From contig BLAL01000285.1 in the NCBI GenBank assembly GCA_015698045.1, positions 1,426,001-1,490,000 on the forward strand: a stretch of DNA of 64,000 bases. Reading direction: 5' to 3'. The position numbers were made by a program, and so were the translations under genes. Source of the DNA: Rhizophagus clarus. Its lineage: Eukaryota; Glomeromycota; Glomeromycetes; Glomerales; Glomeraceae. The notes beneath the pieces were generated by a model. It ran no database searches, was not told the origin of the DNA, and saw only the letters and a program-made list of their open reading frames with translations. Positions 47,819-58,690 of the stretch are shown in pieces (the stretch's first letter is position 1; each line of letters begins with the position of its first letter).

Positions 47819-48026
47819 AATCTGAACCAAAAGTCATGTGCACAAGTTGATAGATTTATTACTAAATTAAGAAAATCATAATAAACTCTTATGTAAAATT
47901 ACCTTTTTTATATGTAATTTATCTATTTATAGTAATAATTTGTGCACATTTTTATGCTGTGTAACTGTGCACAATCAAAAACTAATGTGCACATATGCAC
48001 ATTGTGCACATAGATTTTACACACTG
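47819..48026. mobile_element. hAT-like MITE, 208 bp, with TGTGCAC repeats
   Basis: Perfect 15-bp ends CAGTGTGTAAAATCT, flanked by an exact 8-bp duplication GTTAAGAT (47811-47818, 48027-48034). The word TGTGCAC recurs about six times inside, clustered at the right end. No coding frame. Confidence 0.87.
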
Positions 48027-48074
48027 GTTAAGATCATATTTTACTATATTTTTAATTTTATTTCTTTTTTAATA

Positions 48075-48494
48075 CAGTCTACCCCCTATATGGGGTCTTT
48101 GCAATAGAAAGGTACGAAACTCAAAAAAAAATAAAAATTTAATTAACATTAAATTTACACTTATTTTAGTATAAAAATATAATTAGCATATAAAGTAAAT
48201 TTAAAAATTTTTTTGAGTTTCGTATCTTTCTATTGCAAAGATTCCATATAGTCATCCTCTGTACAGTTACATCATATAAATCCCTTTTTATAAGCACATC
48301 TTTTGTAAGAACCAATACCTATTAACTCTATATAAAAAAACCCTTTTATAATCATAATGTTTTTATAGTTACACCCCCTTTTTGAACCATTAATTAATAG
48401 TTATATATAAAAATCCCTTTATACAGTCACTTTTTCTTATAATCATACTTTTATTTTTGGTCCTGAGGGGTATGACTATAGAGGAAGCTAACTG
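48075..48494. mobile_element. pogo/Tc1-like MITE, 420 bp including a nested insertion
   Basis: TA|CAGTCTACCCCCTATAT on the left; TA|CAGTTAGCTTCCTCTATAG from the right on the reverse strand. The interior repeats TATAGTCA / TATAATCAT words. A 154-bp element with its own inverted repeats sits at 48092-48245; without it the element is about 262 bp. Confidence 0.6.
48092..48245. mobile_element. Nested MITE, 154 bp, 36-bp inverted repeats
   Basis: Ends GGGGTCTTTGCAATAGAAAG and (reverse strand) GGAATCTTTGCAATAGAAAG, continuing GTACGAAACTC / ATACGAAACTC. A 4-bp ATAT flanks both sides (48088-48091, 48246-48249). Its insertion splits CCCCCTATAT from AGTCATCC of the outer element, so it is the younger of the two. 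Confidence 0.75.
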
Positions 48495-49765
48495 TATATA
48501 ACTAATTTTATTAAGAAAAAAATATTTCTTTTAATGAAAAAAACTTTTAATATCAAAATCTTATAATTTACTAGTTAGAATTTGAATAAGACTTATTATA
48601 TAAGTAAAATTTAGCTAAAAAATATACACTTTTTTACTATTAATACTATATATAAAATATATAAAAAAATAAAATACTAAATTAATAAATATTATTTTTT
48701 AAATTATAAAATTATAAATAATAATAAACCAATTTTTTTATTAAAATTTTATACACAGCCTTTAAATGTAATGATTGGAATCTCATTGTGATAATTAATG
48801 TGATATCTGCTATATTTACTAGTATCAAAATGGCTAAAATATACATAGTTACACTTATGTTATTTAGAGAAATCATTTATAAAATGTATAAAACAGTTAT
48901 CTTAATATGATATCTTCATATTAAGAGGTTTTTTTTATACCTATAACTTTTATAATTATCTAGGATTCTATTATATTAAAAAACAAAAAAAAAAAAAATT
49001 AAAAAAAATAAAAAATTATTTTTTATTTTAAAAAAAATAATATATTTAAAAAATAATTAAAAAAAAAAAAATTAAAAAAAATAAAAAATTATTTTTTATT
49101 ATAAAAAAAATAATATATTTAAAAAATAATTAAAAAAAAAAAATTAAAAAAAAAAGTTTATAAAATAAATTAAAAATAAAATATAATAAAAATAAAAATA
49201 AATAATTAAAATAAAAAATTTTTATTTTTATAAAAAAATTTTTTTTACTAAATAAACCTGTTCTAATAATATTAAAAATAAATTTTATAATATAAAAAAT
49301 TATTATTATTAGCTTCTTTAAAGACTTTATAGCAAATAAAGATAAAATACTGAAAAGTATTATACTATTTATATAAACTAAAATATATAAACACTCTAAC
49401 TTCTTTAGACAAATAGTTATAAGTGATGATTTACCAAAAACAAAATATTTAAACAGAAATGAGGATGTGTTGAATTTTATAAAAACTTCACATAAAGTCA
49501 GCCTATTACAAATTACTTTATTTCTTTTATTTTTTAGAATTCTTATTAACTATTTTATTAAAGATTATAGATTTTACAATTTAGCTTAACAATATGCAGT
49601 AAAAATATTATTTTTTATATAATAATAATATAAGATACCTAAAAAGAAAAATTTAGATAATTTAATATATCAAATTTTTTTTGATGTTAATGAAACGTAT
49701 ATATATTTATTAGATAAAATAGAATTAAGCTTTATTCTATATACAATACTCTTAACTAAACGTCA
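48495..49765. other. Extremely A/T-homopolymeric spacer
   Basis: Includes a direct duplication of a ~95-bp A/T segment at about 48981-49145 (AAAAAATTATTTTTTATT-type units). No gene seen. Confidence 0.4.
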
Positions 49766-49773
49766 GTTTAAAC

Positions 49774-49962
49774 TATAGATGTCACCCAAATTATTTTAAG
49801 TAAATCCCAAATTAATTTGTACATTTTGACAGCTATAATTCCCAAATCTCAAATGTATAAATTGCAAAATTTATACTGTATATGTAATTTGTAAATTAAT
49901 TTGGATTTGTATATTTGAGCTGTCATAATCCCAAATTATTTTGAATTTGAGTGGCATCTATA
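49774..49962. mobile_element. MITE with 8-bp flanks, 189 bp
   Basis: Ends TATAGATGTCACCCAAATT and (reverse strand) TATAGATGCCACTCAAATT; flanking GTTTAAAC on both sides (49766-49773, 49963-49970). Because GTTTAAAC is itself a palindrome, it could be part of the inverted repeat instead of a target duplication. Inside, CCCAAATTAWTTT and GACAGCT / AGCTGTC are mirrored. Confidence 0.7.
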
Positions 49963-50139
49963 GTTTAAACATCCACACAAAAATTAAAATTAATAAAAGC
50001 TATACTATAGCAATATTTTTAACTATATTAAAATAAAATAAAATAAAATAAAATTAAAATATTCTAATCTATAATCTAACCAAATAAATAAATAAATCAA
50101 AATAATAATTAATAATCATCAGGAAATTTTATAGTGCGA

Positions 50140-50530
50140 AAAGTTGCGCAAGATTACACATCATAATATTTCGTAAGTTTCCAGACCTGCCGCAAGTTTG
50201 CGGAAGAGTAATATTTCGTAAATTTTTAAAATATTTCAAAATATTATGATATGCAAAGTTTCGTAATTTTACAGTTCGTAATATTCTGTAATTTTACGCA
50301 TTCACAATATTTCGTAATTTTACATAATATTTCGTAAGTTTCCAGACCTGCCGCAAGTTTGCGTAAGCGTAATATTTTGTAACTTTTTAAAATATTTCAA
50401 AATATTACGATATGCGTAATTTTATGGTTCGTAATATTGTGTAATTTTATTGCGTAATATTTCGCAACTTTTTAAAATATTTTGACGATTCGTAATTTTA
50501 CATAAATATTTTGTAATGTTTCAAAATTCA
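50140..50530. repeat. Left subterminal repeats of the 5.26-kb element
   Basis: Repeated GCGTAATATTTCGTAA-type words, including two copies of TTCCAGACCTGCCGCAAGTT at about 50180 and 50342 (about 160 bp apart). Confidence 0.65.
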
Positions 50531-50639
50531 TTTTTGTACTATAAGTTTATATAATGTATATTTTATTAGATATAATATGAATTAAATTATAAAAAATTAC
50601 AAGTATTTATTACTATATACAGAATATATAAAAGTAAAA

Positions 50640-51430
50640 AAAGAAAGAGTAACGATACAATTAGATGTAAAAAGAAGAGAAACAGTTATAGTAACGTTGG
50701 TATTAGATATAAAGATAAAAGAAATATTGTTAGTATTGTTAGTGTTGTTAATATTAGAGTAAAAAAAGTTAAAGAAACAGTAGAAACATGGATATTATCG
50801 TTAGTATTAAAGTACAAGTAAAAGAAAAAAAGGAAACGTAGATAGTATTGTTAGTATTACGATATAAAGTAACAATTAGGGTAAAAAACGCGTTAGTATT
50901 AAAACAATTAGTATTAATAAACAAATATTTCTATACCTGCAAAGAATAAACTAAAAATAAAAGAAAGAGGAAAAATAAACATGTTGTTGGTATTAAGTAA
51001 AAGGAGTAAAAAAAACATAATTAGTATTGTTAGTATCGTTAGTATTGAAGTAAAAGTAAAAAGAAATAAAGGAAATATGGATATTATTGTTAGTATTACG
51101 ACACAAAGTGACAGAGATAAAAAGAAAACGAAAATAATTAGTATTAATAAACAAATATTTCTATACCTGCAAAGAATAAACTAAAAATAAAAGAAAGGGG
51201 AGACAAAATAAAAAATAAACATGTTGTTAGTATTAAGTAAAAGGAGTAAAAAAAACATAATTAGTATTATTAGTATCGATCGTTAGTATTAAAGTACAAG
51301 TAAAAAGAAATAAAGGAAACATGTATATTATTGTCAGTATTACGATACAAAGTAAAAAAGAAGTAAAAAATAATGAAATAATTATTATTAATAAACAAAT
51401 ATTTCTATACCTGCAAAGCAATAAATTATG
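50640..51430. repeat. Tandem repeats of about 230-244 bp, three copies
   Basis: ATTAATAAACAAATATTTCT followed by ATACCTGCAAAG occurs at about 50913, 51143 and 51387. Between them TTAGTATTGTTAGTATCG, AAGTAAAAGG and AAACATGTTGTTGGTATT-like words recur. Low-complexity frames over this region are not genes. Confidence 0.7.
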
Positions 51431-52249
51431 AAATATATGTAAATATTCTGTATATAATTAAAAAATATTGAACAAAAGGATAAAGAAATAATAAAAAGAA
51501 GAGAAAAATATTGAACAAAAAAATAAAGAAATAAAGAGACAAAAAATAAATAGGACAAAAAACGTGTGCAGATTAAATCACATGTAAGGATCAGCCTAAT
51601 TTTGATTGGCCAGAAAATACGATACTGCATGCACAATCATATCATGCAGATTAATTATCAACAACGCGGGCGTGACATAAATAAATCGTGACTGAAACTT
51701 GTGTTCAATTTGTGTTCAATTTGTGTTGATAATTCTGGTAAAAAATAATTAATTTTGGCCAAATTTCGTTAAATTTGTTAAATTTGTGTTGAATTTGTGT
51801 TGAATTTGTGTTGCGTAATTTTTTATTTATCACAAGGGGATGATATTTAGTAATTGCATGTACGATGTACAAGATTTTTTTTATGATTTTTTTAAGAAGT
51901 ATACGCAAAATATTTAATCAGAATATAATTATTTTTAATTAAATTGATTAAAAAAAATTAATTTTTTTAAGAAATGTATGCGAAATATTTAGAATGTGCT
52001 AATAATAAATTGTTTTATTTTTAAATATGATATATTGATATTTATATTTAAAACAATTAAACATGTACATGATTTAATTAATATGTTTAATGATGAAAAG
52101 TGTAATAAATTAAATTTTAATTGAAACGAGAAATAAAATCAAACCAAAGAGGTATTGTTCAAATTTTATTTAAAGTGACATTTTACGACTTTCTTTCAAA
52201 TTTTTACTCATCCCAAAATCAAATTATAAAAATCAAATCTAAACTAATA
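51431..52249. other. AT-rich interior of the 5.26-kb element
   Basis: A short minisatellite of TTGTGTTCAAT / TTGTGTTGAAT units lies at about 51699-51813. No gene. Confidence 0.4.
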
Positions 52250-52277
52250 ATGCCTCGCCACACACGTTCACGTCGTT

Positions 52278-53811
52278 AGGACCCAGAAATATACATATAG
52301 GGGTAGGGTCTATCAATGCGTCGTAATCATAGTGGAGTTGGACGGGGTAAGGTTTTGATTTGCGTATAATTTAGGAGATTTTTGTCCATAGTAAGGTCAT
52401 TAGATTGCGTATTTTTATCAAAAATTTTTATATGTAAAAGATTTAATTTGCATATTTTGACCTATATTTTTATTTGACCAATCATATATACTGTTGTAGA
52501 AAATTATTCGATATGCTAAAATACGATTTATCAATCATAAAATTTACAATTTTATAGTTTTAAATTTTTTTTTTTTAAAAGATTTTTTTATCAGTTTTTA
52601 TAACCGAAATTTTTTTTTTAATATTTAATATTTTTTATCAGTTTTATAAACTGAATTTTTTTTTAATATTTATATTATTAGTAACCGAATTTTTTTTTAA
52701 AAAAAGATTTTTTATAAACCGAACCTTTTTCTTTTCCACTGATTTAAAAAAATAAAAAAAAAAACTATTTATAAAAAAAAAAGTACTAGGTACTACTGAA
52801 GTATAAATTGGAACTAACGGACTCTTGCAAATATGGTGAGTTAAGTGTAAGAAGCAGAATTCAATGTTAATAAAATTTTACTAACATTCCTTTTAGTTTT
52901 TTAGTACCTACATAATCAAGATTATTCTATTTTTTATAGCTTATTACATTGGTAAGTTTCAAATTTTTAGGAATTTTATCAAAAAATGCTTACTAATGTT
53001 TTATAATTTTTTTTTTATAGATTTCAGAATTCGATCAGAACTTGAAATTCGAGACGGGTAAGTATTTCTATAAGGAGATAAGCGGGTTTGATTTTTTATG
53101 TATTAAAGAGTATTTACTAACATTCTTTAACTTCTCTTTTGTAGATTTTGAAGTAAAATTTGGAATTCGAGACGGTTAAGTATTTCTAAAAGCGGGGGGG
53201 GTGCGAGTTTGAATAAAGCGTTTGCTAACTTCTCTTTTTTGCGGAATTTAGACTAGAACTTGGAATAATTCAAGATAGGTGAGTATTTTTAAAGGAAGAA
53301 GGAGTGGGTTTATATAAGAACACTCACTAATATTCTTTAACATCTCTTTTTGTAGATTTTGAACTGGAACTTCAAATTGGAATTTAAACATATTGTAGGA
53401 ATGAACTTTCAAATATAAATATCAAAAAAAAAAAAAAAAAAAATAATAAATTTTTTTCTAATTATAAAGCTATCTAAATTCGTATACAAATATTGTTAAA
53501 ATATAATACATTTCATTATATTTCGTTAACATAACATAAAGAGAAACAAATATAATTTTTTTTTTTTTAATAAAAAAAAGACCGATATTAAACTGCAGAT
53601 TATAGAAACTATATCATATGATATACTGCACTTTGCTGAATTAATTAATAATTGAAAATTTTAAGGTTTGAAATTTTATTTGCGTATTTTTGCGGTATTT
53701 TCAATATCAGGTGTCAAATTTGCGTACCGTTCATATAAAAAACCCTTGCGTACAGCTCATAGTAAAATTTTCTTTCATCACCTGACCCCTATATATATAT
53801 TTCTGAGTCCT
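52278..53811. mobile_element. Element with AGGACYCAG ends and 8-bp duplication, inserted in the Myb/SANT gene
   Basis: Ends AGGACCCAGAAATATA and (reverse strand) AGGACTCAGAAATATA, followed by YATATAGGGGT on both sides. The exact 8-bp duplication ACGTCGTT lies at 52270-52277 and 53812-53819. No transposase inside; it holds homopolymer-rich DNA and a row of exon-like units. Ends starting AGG do not fit the usual hAT consensus; KDZ or another 8-bp-duplication group is possible. Sequence just inside the right end resembles the left end of the element at 55758, so both look like one family. Confidence 0.82.
53015..53385 (+). repeat. Tandem exon-plus-intron-like units, about 115 bp, four copies
   Basis: Each unit has a pyrimidine-rich tract ending TAG (or its decayed form), a 31-37-nt block like ATTTTGAAGTAAAATTTGG AATTCGAGACGG, then GTAAGTATT or a derivative. 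Blocks start at about 53021, 53145, 53242 and 53355. The signals are complete only in the first unit; in the others one of the two is changed. Confidence 0.55.
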
Positions 53812-54370
53812 ACGTCGTTCCCACTATAACGTCTATTGGAACTGGACTATGATGGACGAACTTGTTGACATACGCTGAGACAGAAATCGTGCCTACCACA
53901 ATATTAATGGTAGAAGCCGCTATGATTTTTGGGACTCTGTTGCCAATAGGTTCATATGACTAATATCTATAATTTCTTTAAGAAAGAATTTAAATTCAAA
54001 TTAACCAATCCATTTAATTGAATCAGAATAAATAGAATATTTCAGACGAGAGTTTCTGGGCAACAGTGCAGCCAAAAGTGGAGGAACCTCGTCAGGGATT
54101 ACCATGTAAGTAAATAAATAAAATTACATTCATATAAATTAAATGTATTTATCGAATATTCAAACTGATTTTGATATTTAGAACTATGTCCTTTATCGTA
54201 ATGGTAACCCTGGGCGGCGGCTGTGGATGCGTACCAGCCAAAGATATTATCGCGAATTTAGAACGAGATTTTGGGAGAGGCCGGATAATTATACTATAAT
54301 AAAATTTATAATTAATATTTACGTTCATGTTTTAAATTTGATAAATTTGATCAATTTTAATCATGCGTGA

Positions 54371-54799
54371 TGATCGTAGGAGAAGGAGAAACTTACCTAC
54401 GTATCGTAGAAGATAATTATTTTTATTTTTTTATTTATTAAGTGAGTAGCTAGGCCCAGTCTGTACCAAATATCGGCTGGAGACTCATGTTTTTTTTGGG
54501 TTGTGACTGATACTGATGTCCACGCCGTACAGCCTGGGTACTATTTTATAAAATAGTAGCGAACAAGTATCAAATGTGTATTTTTTTATTAAGTTATAAT
54601 AAAAATTAGAATTTACTTTAATTTTAACATAAAAATTGTAAATGATAAAAAATTCGTAAATAAAAATAAATTTGTTTTTCCAAACTTAAAAAAAAAGGTG
54701 TTTATATAAAAGAAAAGGTGTTTATATTATTTTTGATTATTCAATAGTATCACATGCCCCTTGTATACGTTCTACTGCATACACAGCTTTAACGATCGA
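54371..54799. other. Interior of the 5.26-kb element after the Myb/SANT gene
   Basis: An Arg-rich short frame at about 54379-54417 (RRRRNLPTYRRR) could be a former C-terminal exon of the Myb/SANT gene. Otherwise AT-rich. Confidence 0.35.
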
Positions 54800-55345
54800 A
54801 TAGTAATATTAAATTTTCAAAATATTTTAACCGTAATATTACGCAGGTTTACAGTCTCGTAAATTTTTGAAATATTTTAACCGTAATATTACGCAGGTTT
54901 ACAGTCTCGTAAATTTTTGAAATATTTCAACCGTAATATTACGCAGGTTTACAGTCTCGTAAATTTTCGAAATATTTCAACCGTAATATTACGCAGGTTT
55001 ACAATTTCGTAAATTTGCAGAATATTTTGACCGTAATATTACACAGGTTTACAGTTTCATAAATTTTCAAAATATTTTAACAGTAATATTACACAGGTTT
55101 ACAGTCTCGTAAATTTTTGAAATATTTTGACCGTAATATTGCGTAAATCTTACAATATTGAAAACTTGCGTAATATTTTGACCATAATATTGCGTAAATC
55201 TTACAATATTGAAAACTTGCGTAATATTTTGACCGTAATATCACATAAATCTTACAAAATTGTAAACTTATGTAATATTTTGAAATTTTTCGAAATATTA
55301 TACCATAAACTTTCGTAAACTTACAAAATCGTAAACTTACGCAAT
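54800..55345. repeat. Right subterminal repeat array, 50-bp then ~40-bp units
   Basis: CCGTAATATTACGCAGGTTT plus ACAGTCTCGTAAATTTTTGA recurs with a 50-bp period from about 54831, then shortens to units with GCGTAAATCTTACAATATTG. About ten copies. Frames called across it are repeat artefacts. Confidence 0.8.
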
Positions 55346-55373
55346 TTTTCACCCTATAAAATTTCCTGATGAT

Positions 55374-55749
55374 ATTTAAAATAAAACCAAAATCATACAC
55401 ATTTAAAAATAATAAAAAATGAATTAAAATAAATCAGTATTCATATATAAACATTATGTATTAATTTCTTTTAAAAAGATTCTAATTAACAGTTTGAAAT
55501 GCATTAATGGTAGTCATGAATCAAAGGCTAAATTCTTGATTTATCCTCTAACAGAAAGCCATACTAAAGAAATTGTATTTTTAATCCTGTTATTTCTAGT
55601 GTGTTGTTGTAAGGAAAGAGAAACCAGTGTTGAATAAGATAGAATCCCAAAGAATACATATAATACAGGAATTCAAATTTGTATAAAGACACTATATAAA
55701 TATTCAATATATCATATGAATGAATTTATATAATAGACTTAAAAATAGA
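55374..55749. other. Spacer between two large elements
   Basis: AT-rich; no feature recognised. Confidence 0.35.
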
Positions 55750-56899
55750 AATAAGTTAGGATCCCAAACAATATATATATAGGTCAGATGAAAATTTCAA
55801 AATTTACTATAATCAATAAGCAAATTATTTTAAGTTCTGCTAAGCAAACTCTTATTATAACTTTTGAATTTTTTATTCTGCTAAGCAATTTTTTTTCTGA
55901 CATATATAACTTTATTTAAGTATAAAAAGATAATTTAATTGCTGATCTGCCACTCAACGATACAAAATGATCAGTAATTTATAATTAATTTTGATGAACT
56001 TTTATATATTAAATACTATTGTTCTGAAATGATGTTTACACTATCTTAAAAACACATCACAATAACATAAATACTTCAAAAATTTGCTAGAAAAAGGTAT
56101 TACATTACCTGGGTATGTTTTCCAAAACTGGTAGGATTAAGATGTGCCAAAAAAAAATAAAAATAAAAATAATAAAAAAATTTTTTTTTTTTTGTTATTT
56201 ATTAATTCTGAAAGAAAATATTATATATTTTTTAATAGTGTAAAAAAAAACCTCATAAAATTTGCAAAATTCGTATATAAAAAATCTCAACTTGACTAAA
56301 ATATAAGATGAAATGGTGACTTTCTCCAAGGTAAACTTGTTAAATTTTATATCGAACGATAAAAAATTTTTTTTATGACATATTCACATTTAATGTTATT
56401 GATTGGTGAGTTATCGTTACATTTAGATGTGACCTTGTAAGATAAAATTGGCATCAAAATATGCCAATTAGCGTAATTCATATAAAATCTGTGCTAGATC
56501 TACAAATTAATTTTGTATCGTTAAGTGACAGACTGGCAATTAATTATAATAAATATATATATAGTAATAGTAAATTAATTTTTTATATCATTATGAAAAA
56601 AAATTGTAAAATTAATTTACTAAATATTAATAAATTAATAATATAAAATGATATACCAACTTTGGAATTTTTAATTTTAATTAATATTAATGTAATATTA
56701 ATATACTATTGCTATTTTAAAAATAATTTGGAATTTGGAATTTTTTATAAATATTATTATATTTAGATTTATAAAAATTAAAATATAAATTATTGCTAAC
56801 CCTTATGAACAACTTCTTAAAGTTAACAAGTTGATTTAAAATAAAAAAAATTACACTTTAAAATTAAAATCACTTAAATAATAAATAATTAAAAGTATA

Positions 56900-57380
56900 A
56901 AAATTGGTCGTATTCTATGAATATTAATCCAATCATTCTAAAATTTTTATTATAAATAGATTTGACCTTGTTTAACAACTTTACTTAAGTGGAAAAAGAC
57001 AATTTTATTTGATCAAAGTGATGAAATCACACTCCAAAGTTGCAAAACAAATTTTCGCAAAAAAAATTGATAATATAAAAATAGTTAATACTTCATAAAT
57101 ATTAGTCCAATCATTATAAAAATTTATACACAGGTAGATTCAACATCACTGAACAACTTTAAAAAAGTAATTTCATTTGTCCAAAGTGATGTTATTACTC
57201 CTGAAGTTAAAAAAGAAAAAAAAAAATTTTTGGAGTTAATACTGTTTAAAAAATATAATTATCTTTACAAATATTATACTTAAAATCATAAAAATTGAAA
57301 TACAAATACTTTTTACAACTGCTGAACAATTTACTTAAACATAAAAAGGTAATTTCATTTGTCCAAAATTTATTTTATAT
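56900..57380. repeat. Old, diverged copies of the satellite
   Basis: The core ATATTAGTCCAATCATTATA and relatives occur at about 56921, 57100 and 57269, followed by CTGAACAACTTTA and TCCAAAGTGATG-type words at a ~175-bp period. The same core (ATTGATCCAATCATTATAAA) marks the younger array at 58.2-62.3 kb. Confidence 0.55.
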
Positions 57381-57986
57381 ATGAGTAAAATTAGTAAACA
57401 AAAAATAATATGAGAATATTATTATGATTTTTTTTATAGAATAAATGTATTTGTAACAACCTTAAAAAAAAATTATAAAAAAGTTATAATATATAAACTT
57501 TTAAAAAATATTATAATAAGTGTATTTTTGCCCCCTCAGCAAGTTTACTTAGAATGACAAAGATGATTTTGAATGTCATTTTTGACTTATTTAACAAAAA
57601 CCCTTTTTTCACCAAGTAATTGGCAAAGAAATTTCCTTTTTTGGAAGTCCATGTAATCTTGTGTAATAAAATTTTCCATTTTTTCTGGCGCAGGCGCAAG
57701 CGTAGTATATTTGTGAGAACAAAAATTTCCTTTTTTGGATTTGTATAATGTCACGTGATTCAAATTGATCAATAAAAATGCATCAATTAGGTTGTTACAA
57801 ATAATATTTGTAACAGGTTGTTACAATCAAACTTATCCTTTTTTATAAATATTAAATACAATATTATATTTATAAAATTAAAATGTGTAAAATAATAGAA
57901 AAGAAGTATTAGTTTAAAAAAATTTTTTGTAAAAAAATTTTTTTGATATATGTGTGAAATTAAAATTTTCTCTCTATATATATATA
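57381..57986. other. AT-rich interior of the composite element
   Basis: Contains two copies of a GCAAAGAAATTTCCTTTTTTG-like word near 57627 and 57713, and a CACGTG at about 57753. No gene. Confidence 0.35.
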
Positions 57987-58075
57987 CAGTCAACTCCCTC
58001 TATAGTCACACATTTGGGACAGTCTATATTTGGTAACTATGATGAGATGTGACTATAAGCAATAAAATCTTATAA
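57987..58075. mobile_element. pogo-like left terminus
   Basis: TA|CAGTCAACTCCCTCTATAG followed by TATAGTCAC and GTGACTATAAG words. The matching right side appears degraded: GTGACTATA, TGGTGACTATA-like and AAATTTGGGACACTC words near 62345-62460, without a clean GTTGACTG end. The two sides may once have bounded the satellite-bearing segment 57987 to ~62460. Confidence 0.45.
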
Positions 58076-58139
58076 TTAAATCAGTAATTTTAGCTAGAAT
58101 TATAAATTGTAATAATTTTGGTTAAATATTCACATCATA

Positions 58140-58690
58140 GTAATTTTGTCAATTTTATTCCAATTATTATGGATTCATAGCCATTAGATTCCTCTTGATG
58201 AGACGATTCCAACGAGCCTAAGATCATTAAAATCTGATTACTAGAACCCGTAATAATTAAAATACAGTCAAAATATTTAATATTATGCGAATTTTACATA
58301 TAAAAATGCTGATCTGGACTTTAAAATCGAATTTCTCGATCAATATTGATCCAATCATTATAAAATTATTATCATTAGCTTCCTCTCGATGAGACGATTC
58401 CAACGAGCCTAAGATCATTAAAATCTGATTACTAGAACCCGTAATAATTAAAATACAGTCAAAATATTTAATGTTATGTGGATTTTACATATAAAAAATG
58501 CCGATCTGGACTTTAAAATCGAATTTCTCGATCAATATTGATCCAATCATTATAAAATTATTATCATTAGCTTCCTCTCGATGAGACGATTCTAATGAGC
58601 CTAAGATCATTAAAATCCGATCACTAGAACCCGTAATAATAAAATACAGTCAAAATATTTAATATTACGCGAATTTTACACATATGCGCC
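58140..58690. repeat. Satellite array, 191-192-bp unit, left part
   Basis: Units with CAATATTGATCCAATCATTA, TTCCTCTCGATGAGACGATT, CTAGAACCCGTAATAATTAA and a TTTAAAATCGAATTTCTCG block; cores at 58341 and 58533 (192 bp apart) plus a worn first copy near 58150. Confidence 0.85.

Larger units (their letters stand above)
52250..54370 (+). pseudogene. Myb/SANT-like (trihelix) transposon gene, split by an insertion
   Basis: Exon 1 starts at ATG 52250 (MPRHTRSRR), is interrupted at 52277 by a 1534-bp element, and resumes at 53820 (NVYWNWTMMDELVDIR...DRNRAYHNINGRSRYDFW) to a donor at 53950. Exon 2 is 54036-54105 with VSGQQCSQKWRNLVRDYH. Exon 3 starts at 54182 (YVLYRNGNPGRRLWMRTSQR, then YYREFRTRFWERP), with a stop at 54370. 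W...ELVDIR, GRSRYDFW and GQQCSQKWRNL are the three helices of a Myb/SANT-like DNA-binding domain. A TGA sits between VDIR and DRNR where a sense codon is expected. Such proteins accompany transposases and bind element ends; here the gene is dead. Confidence 0.6.
50115..55373. mobile_element. Large inverted-repeat element, 5.26 kb, carrying a Myb/SANT gene
   Basis: The first 20 bases at each end are identical in inverted orientation (ATCATCAGGAAATTTTATAG), followed by GTGCGAAAAGTTGCGCAAG-like sequence with few differences. Both ends carry arrays built from GTAATATTACG / GTAATATTTCG words (about 50140-50530 and 54800-55345). Between them are tandem repeats, a Myb/SANT-like gene on plus and a nested 1534-bp element. 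No transposase was found, so it is probably non-autonomous or degraded. The target duplication could not be decided and the superfamily is unassigned; Myb/SANT ORFs accompany PIF/Harbinger transposases but are not proof. Confidence 0.72.

Noticed and set aside
55089-55400. 103-codon minus-strand frame with repeated YYASFQYCKIYAI
   Set aside because: Produced by the subterminal repeat array of the 5.26-kb element.
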